64,000 nt of DNA. Source: Paenibacillus whitsoniae. GTDB taxonomy: Bacteria > Bacillota > Bacilli > Paenibacillales > NBRC-103111. Under the pieces are notes generated by a model. It was not told the DNA's origin and did not search any database. It saw nothing but the letters and a program-made list of their open reading frames with translations. Below are positions 51,378 to 61,047 of this stretch, piece after piece. Every line of letters begins with the position of its first letter. The first letter of the stretch is position 1. The position numbers and the translations under genes are program-made. The stretch spans positions 19,087 through 83,086 of the forward strand of contig NZ_RXHU01000004.1 of NCBI RefSeq assembly GCF_003955665.1, written 5' to 3'.

Positions 51378-52264
51378 CACCCCTCCCGCTCCACATTCAG
51401 CTTGCGCAAATACTGCTTCGGCGTACACCCGTTAAATCGTTTGAACAGCTCATAAAAATGCGCCATATTCTCAATCCCGACCGCTTCGGCTATCGCACCG
51501 ATGCTGCGATGTTCTGTGACGAGCAGCCGCTCGGCCTTCGCAATCCGTTTGCGGTTCACGTAGTCGGTGAACGAGGCGCCCATTTTCTTTTTAAAAAAAC
51601 GTGAAAAATACGTATAACTCATCCCCGCCATCCGACTGACCTCGCTCATCTCGATTTTTTCGGCCAAATGCCCGTCCACATACTGCACCAGCTCGCGAAG
51701 CACATCCGTGTCCCGGTCGACCGGGGATTCCACCGCCAGCTGCTCCCGTTCGTCAAAGCGCAGCAGGAGCAGCAGCATATGCTGAACATGCATGGAGACA
51801 GCGATTTCATATCCTTTGCGTTTACCCATCACCTCGTCATGGATGCGAACGATGAGTTCGGCGATCTCCTTTTTAGCCACCGCATTTTCCTGAAATATAT
51901 AATTCAAATCGTCAAGCGGACGCAAAATCTCCATAAAATTGCGATAATAGTTCATCATCGCCGGATCAAAATACGGCTGCAGATCGACGTGCAGCACAAT
52001 GTAGACGAGCTCTTCCTCGCCCGGCTTGCGCCCTCTGTGCAATTGCGACGCCCCGACCAACGCGATGTCGCCCGGTCCTAACCGATACACCTGATTCGGT
52101 GTATGGATCTCATGCGCACCTTGTTCAACAAGGACGAACTCGATCTCTTTATGATAATGCCAGAGGTCGGCTTCGTACTCGGCCCTGCCCGTCTGTGCAA
52201 ATCTCCATACTTTCATACACAGCGACGGATTCTGATACGGAATCGGTTCCTGAAAAATTTCCAT
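51377..52264 (-). CDS. AraC-family regulator with N-terminal cupin
   Basis: 295 aa from ATG 52264 (AAGGGG 9 nt upstream; the frame continues to 52354). N-terminal cupin sensor (WHYHKEIEFVLVEQGAHEIH ... YRLGPGDIALVGASQLH), then two AraC helix-turn-helices (MSEVSRMAGMSYTYFSRFFK and IGAIAEAVGIENMAHFYELFK). It is translationally coupled to the kinase and divergent from the oxidoreductase pair, either of which it may control. Confidence 0.88.
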   Translation of the reverse strand: MEIFQEPIPYQNPSLCMKVWRFAQTGRAEYEADLWHYHKEIEFVLVEQGAHEIHTPNQVYRLGPGDIALVGASQLHRGRKPGEEELVYIVLHVDLQPYFDPAMMNYYRNFMEILRPLDDLNYIFQENAVAKKEIAELIVRIHDEVMGKRKGYEIAVSMHVQHMLLLLLRFDEREQLAVESPVDRDTDVLRELVQYVDGHLAEKIEMSEVSRMAGMSYTYFSRFFKKKMGASFTDYVNRKRIAKAERLLVTEHRSIGAIAEAVGIENMAHFYELFKRFNGCTPKQYLRKLNVEREG

Positions 52265-52407
52265 GACAGCATTCCCCTTATCACAGCAAGTGCAAATTTG
52301 GATACAAAAAACATAAATGCCCGCATATACGTCCGCGATCCGGCAGCCTATCATTAAGCTATGTTAGAAGCTATTATACCTTAAAGTTTTCAGGAGGGTG
52401 AATTGGC

Positions 52408-53412
52408 ATGAAAGTAGCCGTAGTCGGTTGCGGTGGCATGGGGCGGATCCATGCCCACAGTTACGTTCAAATGCCGGACGTCGAGCTTGTCGGCGTATGC
52501 GATGTGGACAACGCGTTAGCGGAAGAGCTGGCGGCGGAGACAGGGGCGCGTGCGTTCACCTCGTTCGAGGCGATGCTGCGGGAAGCGGAGTTTGAGGCGG
52601 TTTCCTTAACACTGCCGAGTTTTTTGCATAAACCGTTTGCCATTCAAGCGGCGGAAGCCGGAAAGCATGTCATTTGCGAAAAGCCGCTCGCACTGGGGGC
52701 GGACGATTCCCTTGCGATGATCGCAGCTTGCGAGAAGCACAGCGTGCAGTTGTACGTCGGCCACGTAGTGCGTTTTTTCCCGGAGTATGTAGGGATGAAG
52801 CAGGCCATCGATGAGGGCAAATTGGGCCGTGTCGGCGTTGTCCATGCCAAACGGATTGGTTCACACCCCGGCGACGCCCGCCCTTGGTTCAAAGATGAGC
52901 AGAAAAGCGGCGGCGTTATTGCCGATTTGATGATTCACGATATCGACTTCTTCCGCTGGGCGCTGGGTGAAGTAAAGTCCGTTTACGCCTTGAACCGCGT
53001 CACGGAAGAGCTGGATTATGCGCTGGTGACGCTGCATTTTGAGAATGGCGCCATCGCCAACCTGGAGGCGTTCTGGGGCTATCAGGGCCCCTTCCAGACC
53101 GCAGTGGAAATCGCCGGCAGCAAAGGCATTCTCCGCAGCGACAGTCAAAAGAGCAGCTCGCTGCACATCGTGAAGGCGCCACATCCCGGTGAAGAGCGGC
53201 GCTTCGCGGAAGTGCCTCAAAGCCCGGGCTACCACTCGCCGTATGACATCGAGCTGGCGCATTTTATCGACTGCCTCCGTCACGGGAAGGCGCCGGTCGT
53301 TACCGCGCATGATGCGTATCAGGCGCTGGAGATTGTGCTTGCCGCGCGCGAGTCCGTGCGTACCGGCAAGGCTGTTTATTTGAACAAGCCGGAGGGAGGA
53401 GAATCCGCATGA
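52408..53412 (+). CDS. Gfo/Idh/MocA family oxidoreductase
   Basis: 334 aa. Rossmann motif VVGCGGMGRIHAHSY, catalytic Lys in CEKPLAL, and substrate-domain motif GGVIADLMIHDIDFFRWALG with the conserved Asp/His region. Typical substrates are sugars, inositols or their derivatives with NAD(P). AGGAGG is 10 nt before the ATG. Overlaps the next gene by four bases (ATGA). Divergent from the AraC regulator. Confidence 0.92.
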   Translation: MKVAVVGCGGMGRIHAHSYVQMPDVELVGVCDVDNALAEELAAETGARAFTSFEAMLREAEFEAVSLTLPSFLHKPFAIQAAEAGKHVICEKPLALGADDSLAMIAACEKHSVQLYVGHVVRFFPEYVGMKQAIDEGKLGRVGVVHAKRIGSHPGDARPWFKDEQKSGGVIADLMIHDIDFFRWALGEVKSVYALNRVTEELDYALVTLHFENGAIANLEAFWGYQGPFQTAVEIAGSKGILRSDSQKSSSLHIVKAPHPGEERRFAEVPQSPGYHSPYDIELAHFIDCLRHGKAPVVTAHDAYQALEIVLAARESVRTGKAVYLNKPEGGESA

Positions 53413-54395
53413 CAACGCTAAAAATCGGAATGATCAGCTTCGCGCATGGCCATGCTTTTTCGTATTTGGAGGCGCTGCGCGCGCTGCCCCATGTCGAGGT
53501 GCGCGGCATCGCCGACGAGATCGCGAGCCGCGTTGCGGCCGTGACGGCACAGTATGGCGTGCCTTACTATGAGCGGCATGCGGACCTCCTGGCCGCCGAC
53601 ATCGACGCTGTCGTGATCTGTGCGGAGAACGCCCGCCACGCGGAAATCACGATCGCCGCCGCCAAGGCCGGCAAGCACGTGATGTGCGAGAAACCGCTGG
53701 GCTTGTCCGTCAGCGAGATGGAAACGATGATCGCGGCGTGCCGCGAGAGCGGCGTCCAGTTGATGACGGCGTTCCCTTGCCGCTACCTGGCCGCCGTCGT
53801 CGCCGCAAAAAAAGCCGTCGATGCCGGAGAAATCGGCGACATCGTGGCCATCAAGGGCACGAACCGCGGGTCGCTTCCTTCCGGCTGGTTCGTCGACCCA
53901 AGCCTGTCCGGCGGCGGCGCTTTGCTCGATCATACGGTCCATGTCATGGACCTGATGAACTGGTTCACCGGCTCCGAGGTGAAGGAAGTGTTCGCGCATG
54001 CGGACACGCTGTTTCATGAGGGGCTGGAGGTTGACGATGCCGGGATGATTCACGTCAAGTTCGCCAACGGCGTGGTTGGCGTGCTCGACACGAGCTGGTC
54101 GCGGAACCCGGCGTTCCCGACGTGGGGCGATGTGACGATGACCATCGTCGGAACGAAGGGAACGATCGCCGTCGACAGCTTCGCGCAGAAGAACGAGCTG
54201 TACAGCATCGACAGCGGCAAAGGCGTCTGGTCGTTCTGGGGCGACAACATGGACGCACACATGATGCAAGCCTTTGTGCAAGCGCTGCTCGACGGCACCG
54301 AGGTGCCGATCACCGGTGAGGATGGACTGCGTTCCACGGCGGTCGCACTTGCCGGCTATCGCTCCGTGGCGTCAGGGCAGCCGGTCGTCTTGTAA
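53409..54395 (+). CDS. Gfo/Idh/MocA family oxidoreductase
   Basis: 328 aa. N terminus GMISFAHGHAFSYLEAL is a variant of the glycine-rich motif lacking the usual GxGxxG; MCEKPLGLS holds the catalytic Lys; GGGALLDHTVHVMDLMNWFTG is the substrate motif. Coupled to the upstream paralogue by an ATGA overlap, so the two probably act in sequence or as a pair on the same sugar derivative. Substrate unknown. Confidence 0.9.
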   Translation: MTTLKIGMISFAHGHAFSYLEALRALPHVEVRGIADEIASRVAAVTAQYGVPYYERHADLLAADIDAVVICAENARHAEITIAAAKAGKHVMCEKPLGLSVSEMETMIAACRESGVQLMTAFPCRYLAAVVAAKKAVDAGEIGDIVAIKGTNRGSLPSGWFVDPSLSGGGALLDHTVHVMDLMNWFTGSEVKEVFAHADTLFHEGLEVDDAGMIHVKFANGVVGVLDTSWSRNPAFPTWGDVTMTIVGTKGTIAVDSFAQKNELYSIDSGKGVWSFWGDNMDAHMMQAFVQALLDGTEVPITGEDGLRSTAVALAGYRSVASGQPVVL

Positions 54396-54471
54396 GGTTT
54401 GCCAGCGACGGGAAGGTGCATTTTCCTGCTGAGTATGATACATTTTTTATGAAAATAGAAAGAGGTTTATA

Positions 54472-54503
54472 AGAGGTTCGCGAACTCCCTCTCTAAAAAA
54501 CTA
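54472..54503 (+). ncRNA. preQ1-I riboswitch
   Basis: AGAGGTTC, GCGAA, CTCCCTCT, then CTAAAAAACTA follows the type-I preQ1 aptamer: P1 stem AGAGG/CCTCT, the preQ1-pocket Cs and the A-rich H-type pseudoknot tail. It ends 16 nt before queF, with the ribosome site (AGGAT) close behind, so translational control by preQ1 is likely. A terminator alternative is not seen. Confidence 0.9.
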
Positions 54504-54519
54504 TGAAATGAGGATTATC

Positions 54520-55020
54520 ATGTCAGCAGGAAGAAGCCACGAAGATTTACAGCACATTTCGCTGCTCGGCAACCAGGGGACGAAGTACATTTTCAGCTAC
54601 GACCCTACGCTGCTCGAGGCGTTTGACAACAAGCACCCGAATCGGGACTATTTTGTCAAATTCAATTTCCCGGAATTCACCTCCCTGTGTCCTGTGACGG
54701 GCCAGCCGGATTTTGCCACCTTGTACATTTCCTACATCCCTGAGATCAAAATGGTGGAGAGCAAGTCGCTCAAACTGTACCTGTTCAGCTTCCGCAACCA
54801 CGGCGATTTTCACGAGGATTGCGTGAACATTATCATGAACGACCTGATCAAGCTCATGGATCCGCGCTACATCGAGGTGTGGGGCAAATTCACGCCGCGC
54901 GGCGGCATCTCCATCGACCCGTACTGCAACTACGGCCGTCCGGGGACGAAATATGAAGCGATGGCGGAGCACCGCTTGATGAATCACGATCTGTATCCGG
55001 AGAAGATTGATAACCGGTAG
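54520..55020 (+). CDS. queF: preQ0 reductase (NADPH-dependent 7-cyano-7-deazaguanine reductase)
   Basis: 166 aa from ATG 54520 (AGGAT 5 nt upstream). Unimodular QueF, like the B. subtilis enzyme of about 165 aa. Catalytic Cys lies in [14 protein letters not shown], which forms the thioimide; the NADPH motif is [19 protein letters not shown] carries the substrate Glu. It reduces preQ0 to preQ1 in queuosine synthesis. It is a single gene here, without queCDE, controlled by the preQ1-I riboswitch and ended by a strong terminator. Confidence 0.97.
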   Translation: MSAGRSHEDLQHISLLGNQGTKYIFSYDPTLLEAFDNKHPNRDYFVKFNFPEFTSLCPVTGQPDFATLYISYIPEIKMVESKSLKLYLFSFRNHGDFHEDCVNIIMNDLIKLMDPRYIEVWGKFTPRGGISIDPYCNYGRPGTKYEAMAEHRLMNHDLYPEKIDNR

Positions 55021-55029
55021 AATAGGAAG

Positions 55030-55064
55030 AGCCCGGCCGCCCTTTGGGCTGGTCGGGCTTTTTT
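55030..55064 (+). terminator. Terminator of queF
   Basis: AGCCCG-G-CC / GG-T-CGGGCT hairpin followed by TTTTTT, 10 nt after the stop. Confidence 0.9.
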
Positions 55065-55096
55065 GCGTAGATTTCTAGTGGCTGCCGAGATCCTTA

Positions 55097-58000
55097 TTAC
55101 TTGCTTTTCATAGCCAATGCGTTCAAAATAACCGTCACCGCTTCCGCTCTTGTGGTCGAAGCCGTAGGAGCGAACTCATTCGCATCATGCCCTTCAACAA
55201 GCTTTTGTTCCGCAAGCCACGCAACTGCTCCTTTCGCCCACGCCGGAACATCCTGATCGTCCGCAAAGCCGGTCGCAACATTCAATTCAACTTTCAGTTT
55301 CAATGCATTCGCGATCATCACCGCCATTTCGGCACGGGTGATTTCCACATCAGGACGGAAACTGCTATCCTCATATCCCGAAATAATCTGCGCCTGAACC
55401 GCTTGCGCAATTGCTTTCTGTGCCCAGGATGGGATGTTCGCCGAATCCTTAAAGGTCAGTTCCGCAAGTGCATCCCCATCTCCTTGCGGCTTCAAACCAT
55501 GCATCAGCATCACCGCAAATTCAGCGCGCGTCACCGTGTGATTCGGCTTAAACGTGCCGTCCGGATAACCGCTGACAATCCCACTGCTGACCGCTTGTTT
55601 TAGACTAGCCTCTGCCCAATGTCCGGCAATATCACTGAAACTAGCTTCCTGCTTCCCATCCGTTGTCGGCTTCTCAGCAGTTTGGTCTACGGCAAATACC
55701 GCAAATTTTGTAAAGTGATTCACTTCCACGGAAATTCGATTTCCGCTCACCTTCCCACCCGGCACTTCTACCCAAACTTTCTTGGTTTCGTCATAGTAGA
55801 ACACCGATGCTTTCTGATCAGCTTTCACAATTGACGGATCAAAGGTGAAGCTCAGCGTAACAGGCTTGCCAAAATTTTCCGAGATGTTTTTCAAAAGCTC
55901 ATAGATCGAGCTGGCGAGAACTTCTTTTTGACCAGCTACAAGCTGTTGTTGTAAAGTGTCCGATACTTTCTCGATCGTCACAGTCAGCTCTTTGCCTGAT
56001 GCATCTGCAGGAATCGTAACGATCATCTCTCTCCCTAAACTAACTTCTCCTGCCTTGCCGGCAGTAAGCGTCAGTTTCCCATCCGTCGAGGTCACTTTCG
56101 TGTCGCTCGAAGATGGAGGCGTGTAACCGCCGCTGCTGCCTTCATCGCTGTCAGATGCTCGCGTCACGGTCACAGAATACGTCTTTGTATCGCCATTCTC
56201 CGCGGTCACAACGATTGGGATCACGTTACTGCCCACATTCAAGTTGATGGCATTGCTGGCTTGACCTGATGCTGCCAATTTACCATTCACTGTTATCATG
56301 GCATGGCTATCATCTGCGCTTGGTGTTGCAGTTACACTCGAAACCGCATAAGGCACGCTCGATGTATAACTACCAATATCGGCCGCGAATGCAGGACTCA
56401 GCGTCCCGCTCGACAATGCTAACGAACTCAAATCTGCATTATCGGATGCCGTTGGACCGTGATAGACATCAATCGCCTTAAACTGAACGACCGTGTAGGG
56501 GATATAATTGACAGGACCGTTTGTGGCCGTTTGATCGTAGTTGCCGGCCTTAAAATAATAGCGATGGGTCGGTGGTACAACCTGATTAGGGCTGGCAGTT
56601 TGTCCGTTAAAGATCAGTTCGCCGTTCAAATATACAGACAACACACCATCATTCAGAGCTAACCGATAAGTGAAATACTGATTTAACGGAATTTGAATAG
56701 GCAAGTACTGATACCCAATTGAATTAATGCCGCTTGGTTCGTAAAGAATTCGAATATTGCCATTGGGACGCGCAGGGTCATAACCGTATTCCAGCTCGAG
56801 CAAAGTTGTCGTATCATTATCGAAAACTTGCCCAATCGTCGTCCAACCTACGCCGTTCAAGGTGCCGAGCTTAGTAACCGCCACGGTATTCGTCATCACG
56901 TTAGCCCCTGTTGGCAGCCAGAGCGCATTTTCGCCAGCAACAGGATCATACTCCCTTAGCTCGCTGCGAGGATGCGCCGATCCAGACGTCGTCCCACCCA
57001 CTGCTGTGTCCATAAACACTTGACTCCCGTCAGCACCAATATAGAAGTAAGGATCCGCATATCCGGCTTGCAAAGCTTGGGAGGTTTGACCGGCCCCACC
57101 AGGAAGCGGCTCCTGCAACGTCCAATAGCGATAATCAATGTTCGCCGCAGGAGGATTGCCCGATACCGTAAGCATAAACGTTTGAGGATTTCCTTGATTA
57201 AAGGTAAAGGTAAAAGCGTGAGCGCCCCTACTAAGTGTATTTAAAAAAGTTGGATTAAAGGTAACCGTCGTGCCTGAAACCGTATAATTTGAAGCAGACA
57301 GCGTTGCTCCACCCTCGCTGATGCTTTCAAACCTGTTGCTGTTCAGGTTCATTGTCGTTGATATGACGGAAGGCGATGTCCCAATGTAAATAGCGCCTTG
57401 AGGCGAAAGCGATGAGTCAGCTGCTTCGACCACAGTAAGTGCATACGGAAGGGATGATGCCCCTTGACTCGAGGAAAAATGAAAGCTCAGTTGCTGATTT
57501 CCGCTAAGACCGTTTAAGTAAGTCGTTGAAAATGTAACAACGTTGTCCGCATCGATTGTATAGTCCGTACCTTGCACTAGTGTGTATAGACCATTCGTTA
57601 TATCCGTGAAGCTTGTATTCGCGTCTAAACTAATTTGCGTGGATAATGGATTTTGCAAGGTTTTATAAAAAGTTCCTGAAGAAGAGGAGAGCGTAACCGG
57701 AGGGAGGATTTGCAAGAGTCCAATCCCCAGTTGTCCCGTAACCGAAGGCTTTAACGTGTAATTAACCAACAAATACCGCGCGGTGATAGGTTCGCTAAAA
57801 GTTAAGTTGGACGTATATTTCCCGTCTACCAGACTCCAGCTATACGTTGCATTGAACACCGTACCGGATTCAGCAGCCGTAGGCACAATCGCGGCACTGG
57901 TCCATCCGGCGGCAGTCGGCGAAAAAGTAATCGCGCTATTGGAAGGGGTGCTGGATAAGCTGCTCCACAACGAAGCATCGTTTGAATAACTTACTTCATA

Positions 58001-58360
58001 CTGGGAGCTGCGAATTTTGGCATTTACGTCATCGGTCGAGGTGTTAAAGATCAGACCTTCTATTTTACTGGCTGAGCCAAGGTCAATGGCTGCCCATAAA
58101 TTTGAGCCGGTTGGCGAGTAAACCGTGTTCGACCCTTGCGTCCAGGTGATGGCATCCCCGATATGCAGACCGGTTCTCGTGCTGTTTTGCGAACTGACCT
58201 TAATGTTGCCTCCTAATGTTAAGGAAGTAGGCAGCAAATTCGTTGCAGCTGCGTAAGCGACAGATGACGGCAAGGCCGGCACCATTGAACAAACAAGCGC
58301 AATGACAAGGAGAAGACCATAAATCGATTTTACATGTCGGTACCGTTTCATTTTCATCAC
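55097..58360 (-). CDS. SLH-anchored multidomain protein with PL7-like (alginate lyase 2) domain
   Basis: 1087 aa. Signal peptide 1-37; discoidin-like carbohydrate-binding domain (~40-215); two CBM_X2-like modules (~220-400); PL7 domain (~412-637) with HPRSELREYD near 466 and YYFKAGNYDQ near 602; cadherin-like sandwich (~641-733); ZU5-like domain (~754-890); three SLH domains (914-1087) for cell-wall attachment. PL7 enzymes cleave alginate or related polyuronates. The central motif that reads QIH in most members is QVF here (near 509), so a catalytic His is missing and activity is uncertain. Monocistronic. Confidence 0.88.
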   Translation of the reverse strand: MMKMKRYRHVKSIYGLLLVIALVCSMVPALPSSVAYAAATNLLPTSLTLGGNIKVSSQNSTRTGLHIGDAITWTQGSNTVYSPTGSNLWAAIDLGSASKIEGLIFNTSTDDVNAKIRSSQYEVSYSNDASLWSSLSSTPSNSAITFSPTAAGWTSAAIVPTAAESGTVFNATYSWSLVDGKYTSNLTFSEPITARYLLVNYTLKPSVTGQLGIGLLQILPPVTLSSSSGTFYKTLQNPLSTQISLDANTSFTDITNGLYTLVQGTDYTIDADNVVTFSTTYLNGLSGNQQLSFHFSSSQGASSLPYALTVVEAADSSLSPQGAIYIGTSPSVISTTMNLNSNRFESISEGGATLSASNYTVSGTTVTFNPTFLNTLSRGAHAFTFTFNQGNPQTFMLTVSGNPPAANIDYRYWTLQEPLPGGAGQTSQALQAGYADPYFYIGADGSQVFMDTAVGGTTSGSAHPRSELREYDPVAGENALWLPTGANVMTNTVAVTKLGTLNGVGWTTIGQVFDNDTTTLLELEYGYDPARPNGNIRILYEPSGINSIGYQYLPIQIPLNQYFTYRLALNDGVLSVYLNGELIFNGQTASPNQVVPPTHRYYFKAGNYDQTATNGPVNYIPYTVVQFKAIDVYHGPTASDNADLSSLALSSGTLSPAFAADIGSYTSSVPYAVSSVTATPSADDSHAMITVNGKLAASGQASNAINLNVGSNVIPIVVTAENGDTKTYSVTVTRASDSDEGSSGGYTPPSSSDTKVTSTDGKLTLTAGKAGEVSLGREMIVTIPADASGKELTVTIEKVSDTLQQQLVAGQKEVLASSIYELLKNISENFGKPVTLSFTFDPSIVKADQKASVFYYDETKKVWVEVPGGKVSGNRISVEVNHFTKFAVFAVDQTAEKPTTDGKQEASFSDIAGHWAEASLKQAVSSGIVSGYPDGTFKPNHTVTRAEFAVMLMHGLKPQGDGDALAELTFKDSANIPSWAQKAIAQAVQAQIISGYEDSSFRPDVEITRAEMAVMIANALKLKVELNVATGFADDQDVPAWAKGAVAWLAEQKLVEGHDANEFAPTASTTRAEAVTVILNALAMKSK

Positions 58361-58509
58361 GAAGCTCCTTATCTTTTTGGCGTTGAAAGCGGATACATAC
58401 TAAAGATGCCCCCATCATACCTTCTTTCGTCCGGAATTTATTGTCATTTATTTAGGTCGTAGTTGGACAAACTTCAGATTTACACAAGGCTGCATCTTCC
58501 CCTGCACAC

Positions 58510-58533
58510 AAAAAAGCCGATCCCGAGGGATCG
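58510..58533 (-). terminator. Terminator after the small protein gene
   Basis: CGATCCC / GGGATCG 7-bp stem (58518-58533) with a GA loop, followed on the minus strand by GCTTTTTT. Confidence 0.85.
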
Positions 58534-58551
58534 ACTGACGGTTCACGTTAC

Positions 58552-58797
58552 TTAATACAGCGGCTGCGGATGAGGCATCGGCGGCTGGGGCTGCGGACAG
58601 TGCGGAAAAGGCAAAATATCTCGAACTTCATTGAACGTGTAGTGCTTGGTGGCAAATTGCGTGTGGTACAGGTACTCAATCACGTAGATTGAACCGCCGT
58701 GGACACTGCATAGAATGCCGGATACACCGGTGCCGTCCATCAGCGAAATGCCGACGGGGCGGCCCAGCATCATGTAAGCCTTTTGCTGGATAGACAT
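58552..58797 (-). CDS. Small conserved hypothetical protein
   Basis: 81 aa. Reads MSIQQKAYMMLGRPVGISL then DGTGVSGILCSVHGGSIYVI, a short beta-rich Sm-like or coat-protein-like core, and ends in a Pro/His tail (CPQPQPPMPHPQPLY). Similar small proteins occur in Bacilli, but I cannot name the family. It follows the molybdopterin oxidoreductase by ~46 nt and is ended by a good terminator, so it is probably cotranscribed. Spore-coat association would be a guess. Confidence 0.65.
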   Translation of the reverse strand: MSIQQKAYMMLGRPVGISLMDGTGVSGILCSVHGGSIYVIEYLYHTQFATKHYTFNEVRDILPFPHCPQPQPPMPHPQPLY

Positions 58798-58843
58798 GGG
58801 CCATCATCTCCTGCCACATCCTATGCCCCGTACACGCGAAGCG

Positions 58844-60904
58844 TTACTGCCCCGCAGCTTTTTCTACGTTCACACGCCCGGAGAAAAAGACGGCCCCGCC
58901 GCCCATATCCGCAACGCGGTCGGGGGTCAGCGCGTTGACGCGCGTTTTGCCGCCCGGCTGGTCCGCCCACAAGCCCTGGCTGACGACGACGCCGCGCATG
59001 ACGTCTTGCCCTGTGACCACGATAAGCTCGCACTCCCCGCGCTCGTTCCATACCCGAGCAAGCTCGCCGCTTGCCAAGCCCAACGCCTCGGCATCGGCCT
59101 CATGCATATGCAGCTTCGGCGCTTTTTCCATGCGAGCATGCTTCTCGTTATGAGCAAACGTCGAATTGAGGAAGTTGTGATTCGGCGCCGGGATAAAGCG
59201 AAACGGCAGATCGCTGTCTTCCGGCAGCGGAATGTACGTAGGGAGCGGCGGGTAGCCTTTCAGCTCCATTTGCCGCGAATACAGCTCAATTTTGCCGCTC
59301 GGCGTCCGAAGTCTGCCCGGGAAGAGCGGCTTCACACCCGCTTTTATGAACGACTGCTCCAGCAGCGTCTCATAGGTGATGTCCGCCAGCGCCGGATTCC
59401 GCGGGTAGTCGATCGCTTGCCGAATGAGCGTCTCTTCGGTCTCGTACAGTGCTTCTTCCTCGTAGCCCATCGCCGCCGCTAACAAGCGGAACACCTCGAC
59501 GTTTGACTTGCTTTCGCCGTATGCCGAAATGACCGGCAGCTGCAGCTGCACATAATGATGCCAGTAAGAACGGTAGAAATCCGTATTCTCCCAAGAGGAC
59601 GTCGCCGGCAGCACAATATCCGCGTACTTGGCGGTCTCCGTCAGGAACAGGTCGTGCACGACTGTGAACAGATCATCACGCAGTAGTCCTTCTTTGACTT
59701 TGTTGGCTGACGGCGCGACAAGCGCCGGGTTGGAATTGTAGACATACATTGCGTAAATCGGCGGATCTAACTCCAGTAGCGCACTGCCAAGCAGATTCAT
59801 GTTAACTTGCCGGGCATGCCCTTCCCGTAAATCAGGCCGCTGCAAGGCTGTCACATTATGCTCGAGGTAGGCGCCGTTGCCCTTGATGGCACCGCCGCCC
59901 GGGTACTGCCACTGCCCCGTCACTGCGGGCAAACAAGCGATCGTACGCACGCACATGCCGCCGTTGTCGTGATGCTGAATGCCATTGCCGATACGGATAA
60001 AAGCTGGCGTCGTCCCGCCGTACAATCGCGCCAAACGGTAAATGTCCGCTTCCGGCACGCCGGTAATCGCAGAAACTGTGGCCGGATCGTACTGCTGCAC
60101 ATGCGTGCGGAGCTCCTCATGACCGATGGTGTGCTCCTGCATGAACGCCTCATCGACGAGCCCCTCCGCGAACAGTATGTGCATCAGGCCTAGCGCGAGC
60201 GCCGCATCCGTTCCCGGCAGGATCGGGATGAACCAGTCCGCCCAGCGGCCGGTCTGGTTGCGGTGCGCGTCGATGACGACGATTTGCGCGCCGTTCTTGC
60301 GCGCCTGCTCCGCGAGCATGACCTGGTGCATGTTCGTGCTGACGGCGTTAATGCCCCACATAATGATCAGCTTCGCCTGTGGAGTCGTCTCCGGATCGGT
60401 GCCGAAGCTGCTGCCCATCGTATACGCGTAGCCTTCCGTACCAGCGGACTCGCAGATCGCGTATAACAGACGGCTCGCCCCCATCCGGTTGAAAAACCGG
60501 CGGTCCATCCCTTCCGTGCCAATCCGCCCCATATTGCCGTAAAAGCTGTAAGGCAAAATGCTTTCCGGCCCCTCCGATGCAATCAGGCTTTTCCAGCGAT
60601 CCGTAATCGTCTTAATCGCTTCGTCCCAACTGATCCGTTCAAAGCGGCCTTCACCTTTAGCTCCGACACGCTTCAGCGGATAGGCCAATCGTTTCTCGTC
60701 ATAAATGCGTGCCGTCATATTGCGCACTTTATTGCAAATCGCGCCCTGCGTGACAGGGTGATTCGGGTCTCCTTCAATTTTGACAATTTTTCCGTCCTGT
60801 TTATGCAGCAGCAGACCGCATTGATCAGGACAGTCCAGCGGACAGACCGAAGGGAAAACGCCATTCGGTTCGTCTCTCATGGTAGTCGTAAGCTTTGTGT
60901 GCAT
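58844..60904 (-). CDS. Molybdopterin (bis-MGD) oxidoreductase, YoaE-like
   Basis: 686 aa from ATG 60904 (AAAGGA upstream; frame open to 60976). An N-terminal [4Fe-4S] site (CPLDCPDQC ... GAICNK) is followed by the molybdopterin oxidoreductase domain (WDEAIKTITDRWKSL; LIIMWGINAVSTNMHQ; LPGTDAALALGLMHILF) and a C-terminal molydopterin-binding barrel (RTPSGKIELYS; HEADAEALGLASGE). No Tat signal, so cytoplasmic. Relatives include formate dehydrogenase-like and thiosulfate/arsenate reductase-like enzymes. The substrate is unknown. The small gene at 58552 follows. Confidence 0.9.
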   Translation of the reverse strand: MHTKLTTTMRDEPNGVFPSVCPLDCPDQCGLLLHKQDGKIVKIEGDPNHPVTQGAICNKVRNMTARIYDEKRLAYPLKRVGAKGEGRFERISWDEAIKTITDRWKSLIASEGPESILPYSFYGNMGRIGTEGMDRRFFNRMGASRLLYAICESAGTEGYAYTMGSSFGTDPETTPQAKLIIMWGINAVSTNMHQVMLAEQARKNGAQIVVIDAHRNQTGRWADWFIPILPGTDAALALGLMHILFAEGLVDEAFMQEHTIGHEELRTHVQQYDPATVSAITGVPEADIYRLARLYGGTTPAFIRIGNGIQHHDNGGMCVRTIACLPAVTGQWQYPGGGAIKGNGAYLEHNVTALQRPDLREGHARQVNMNLLGSALLELDPPIYAMYVYNSNPALVAPSANKVKEGLLRDDLFTVVHDLFLTETAKYADIVLPATSSWENTDFYRSYWHHYVQLQLPVISAYGESKSNVEVFRLLAAAMGYEEEALYETEETLIRQAIDYPRNPALADITYETLLEQSFIKAGVKPLFPGRLRTPSGKIELYSRQMELKGYPPLPTYIPLPEDSDLPFRFIPAPNHNFLNSTFAHNEKHARMEKAPKLHMHEADAEALGLASGELARVWNERGECELIVVTGQDVMRGVVVSQGLWADQPGGKTRVNALTPDRVADMGGGAVFFSGRVNVEKAAGQ

Positions 60905-61047
60905 GACGCTCTTCCTTTCTCTATGCCATCTCTCTACTATACCTGAAATGGCTGGAAAGGGGAAAGTCTGAGTCACGGATTAATGTGCCGCTGCTCCCAG
61001 TACCATTATGATACACGTCAGTCCGGACGAGTGAACACCTTGGTAGA

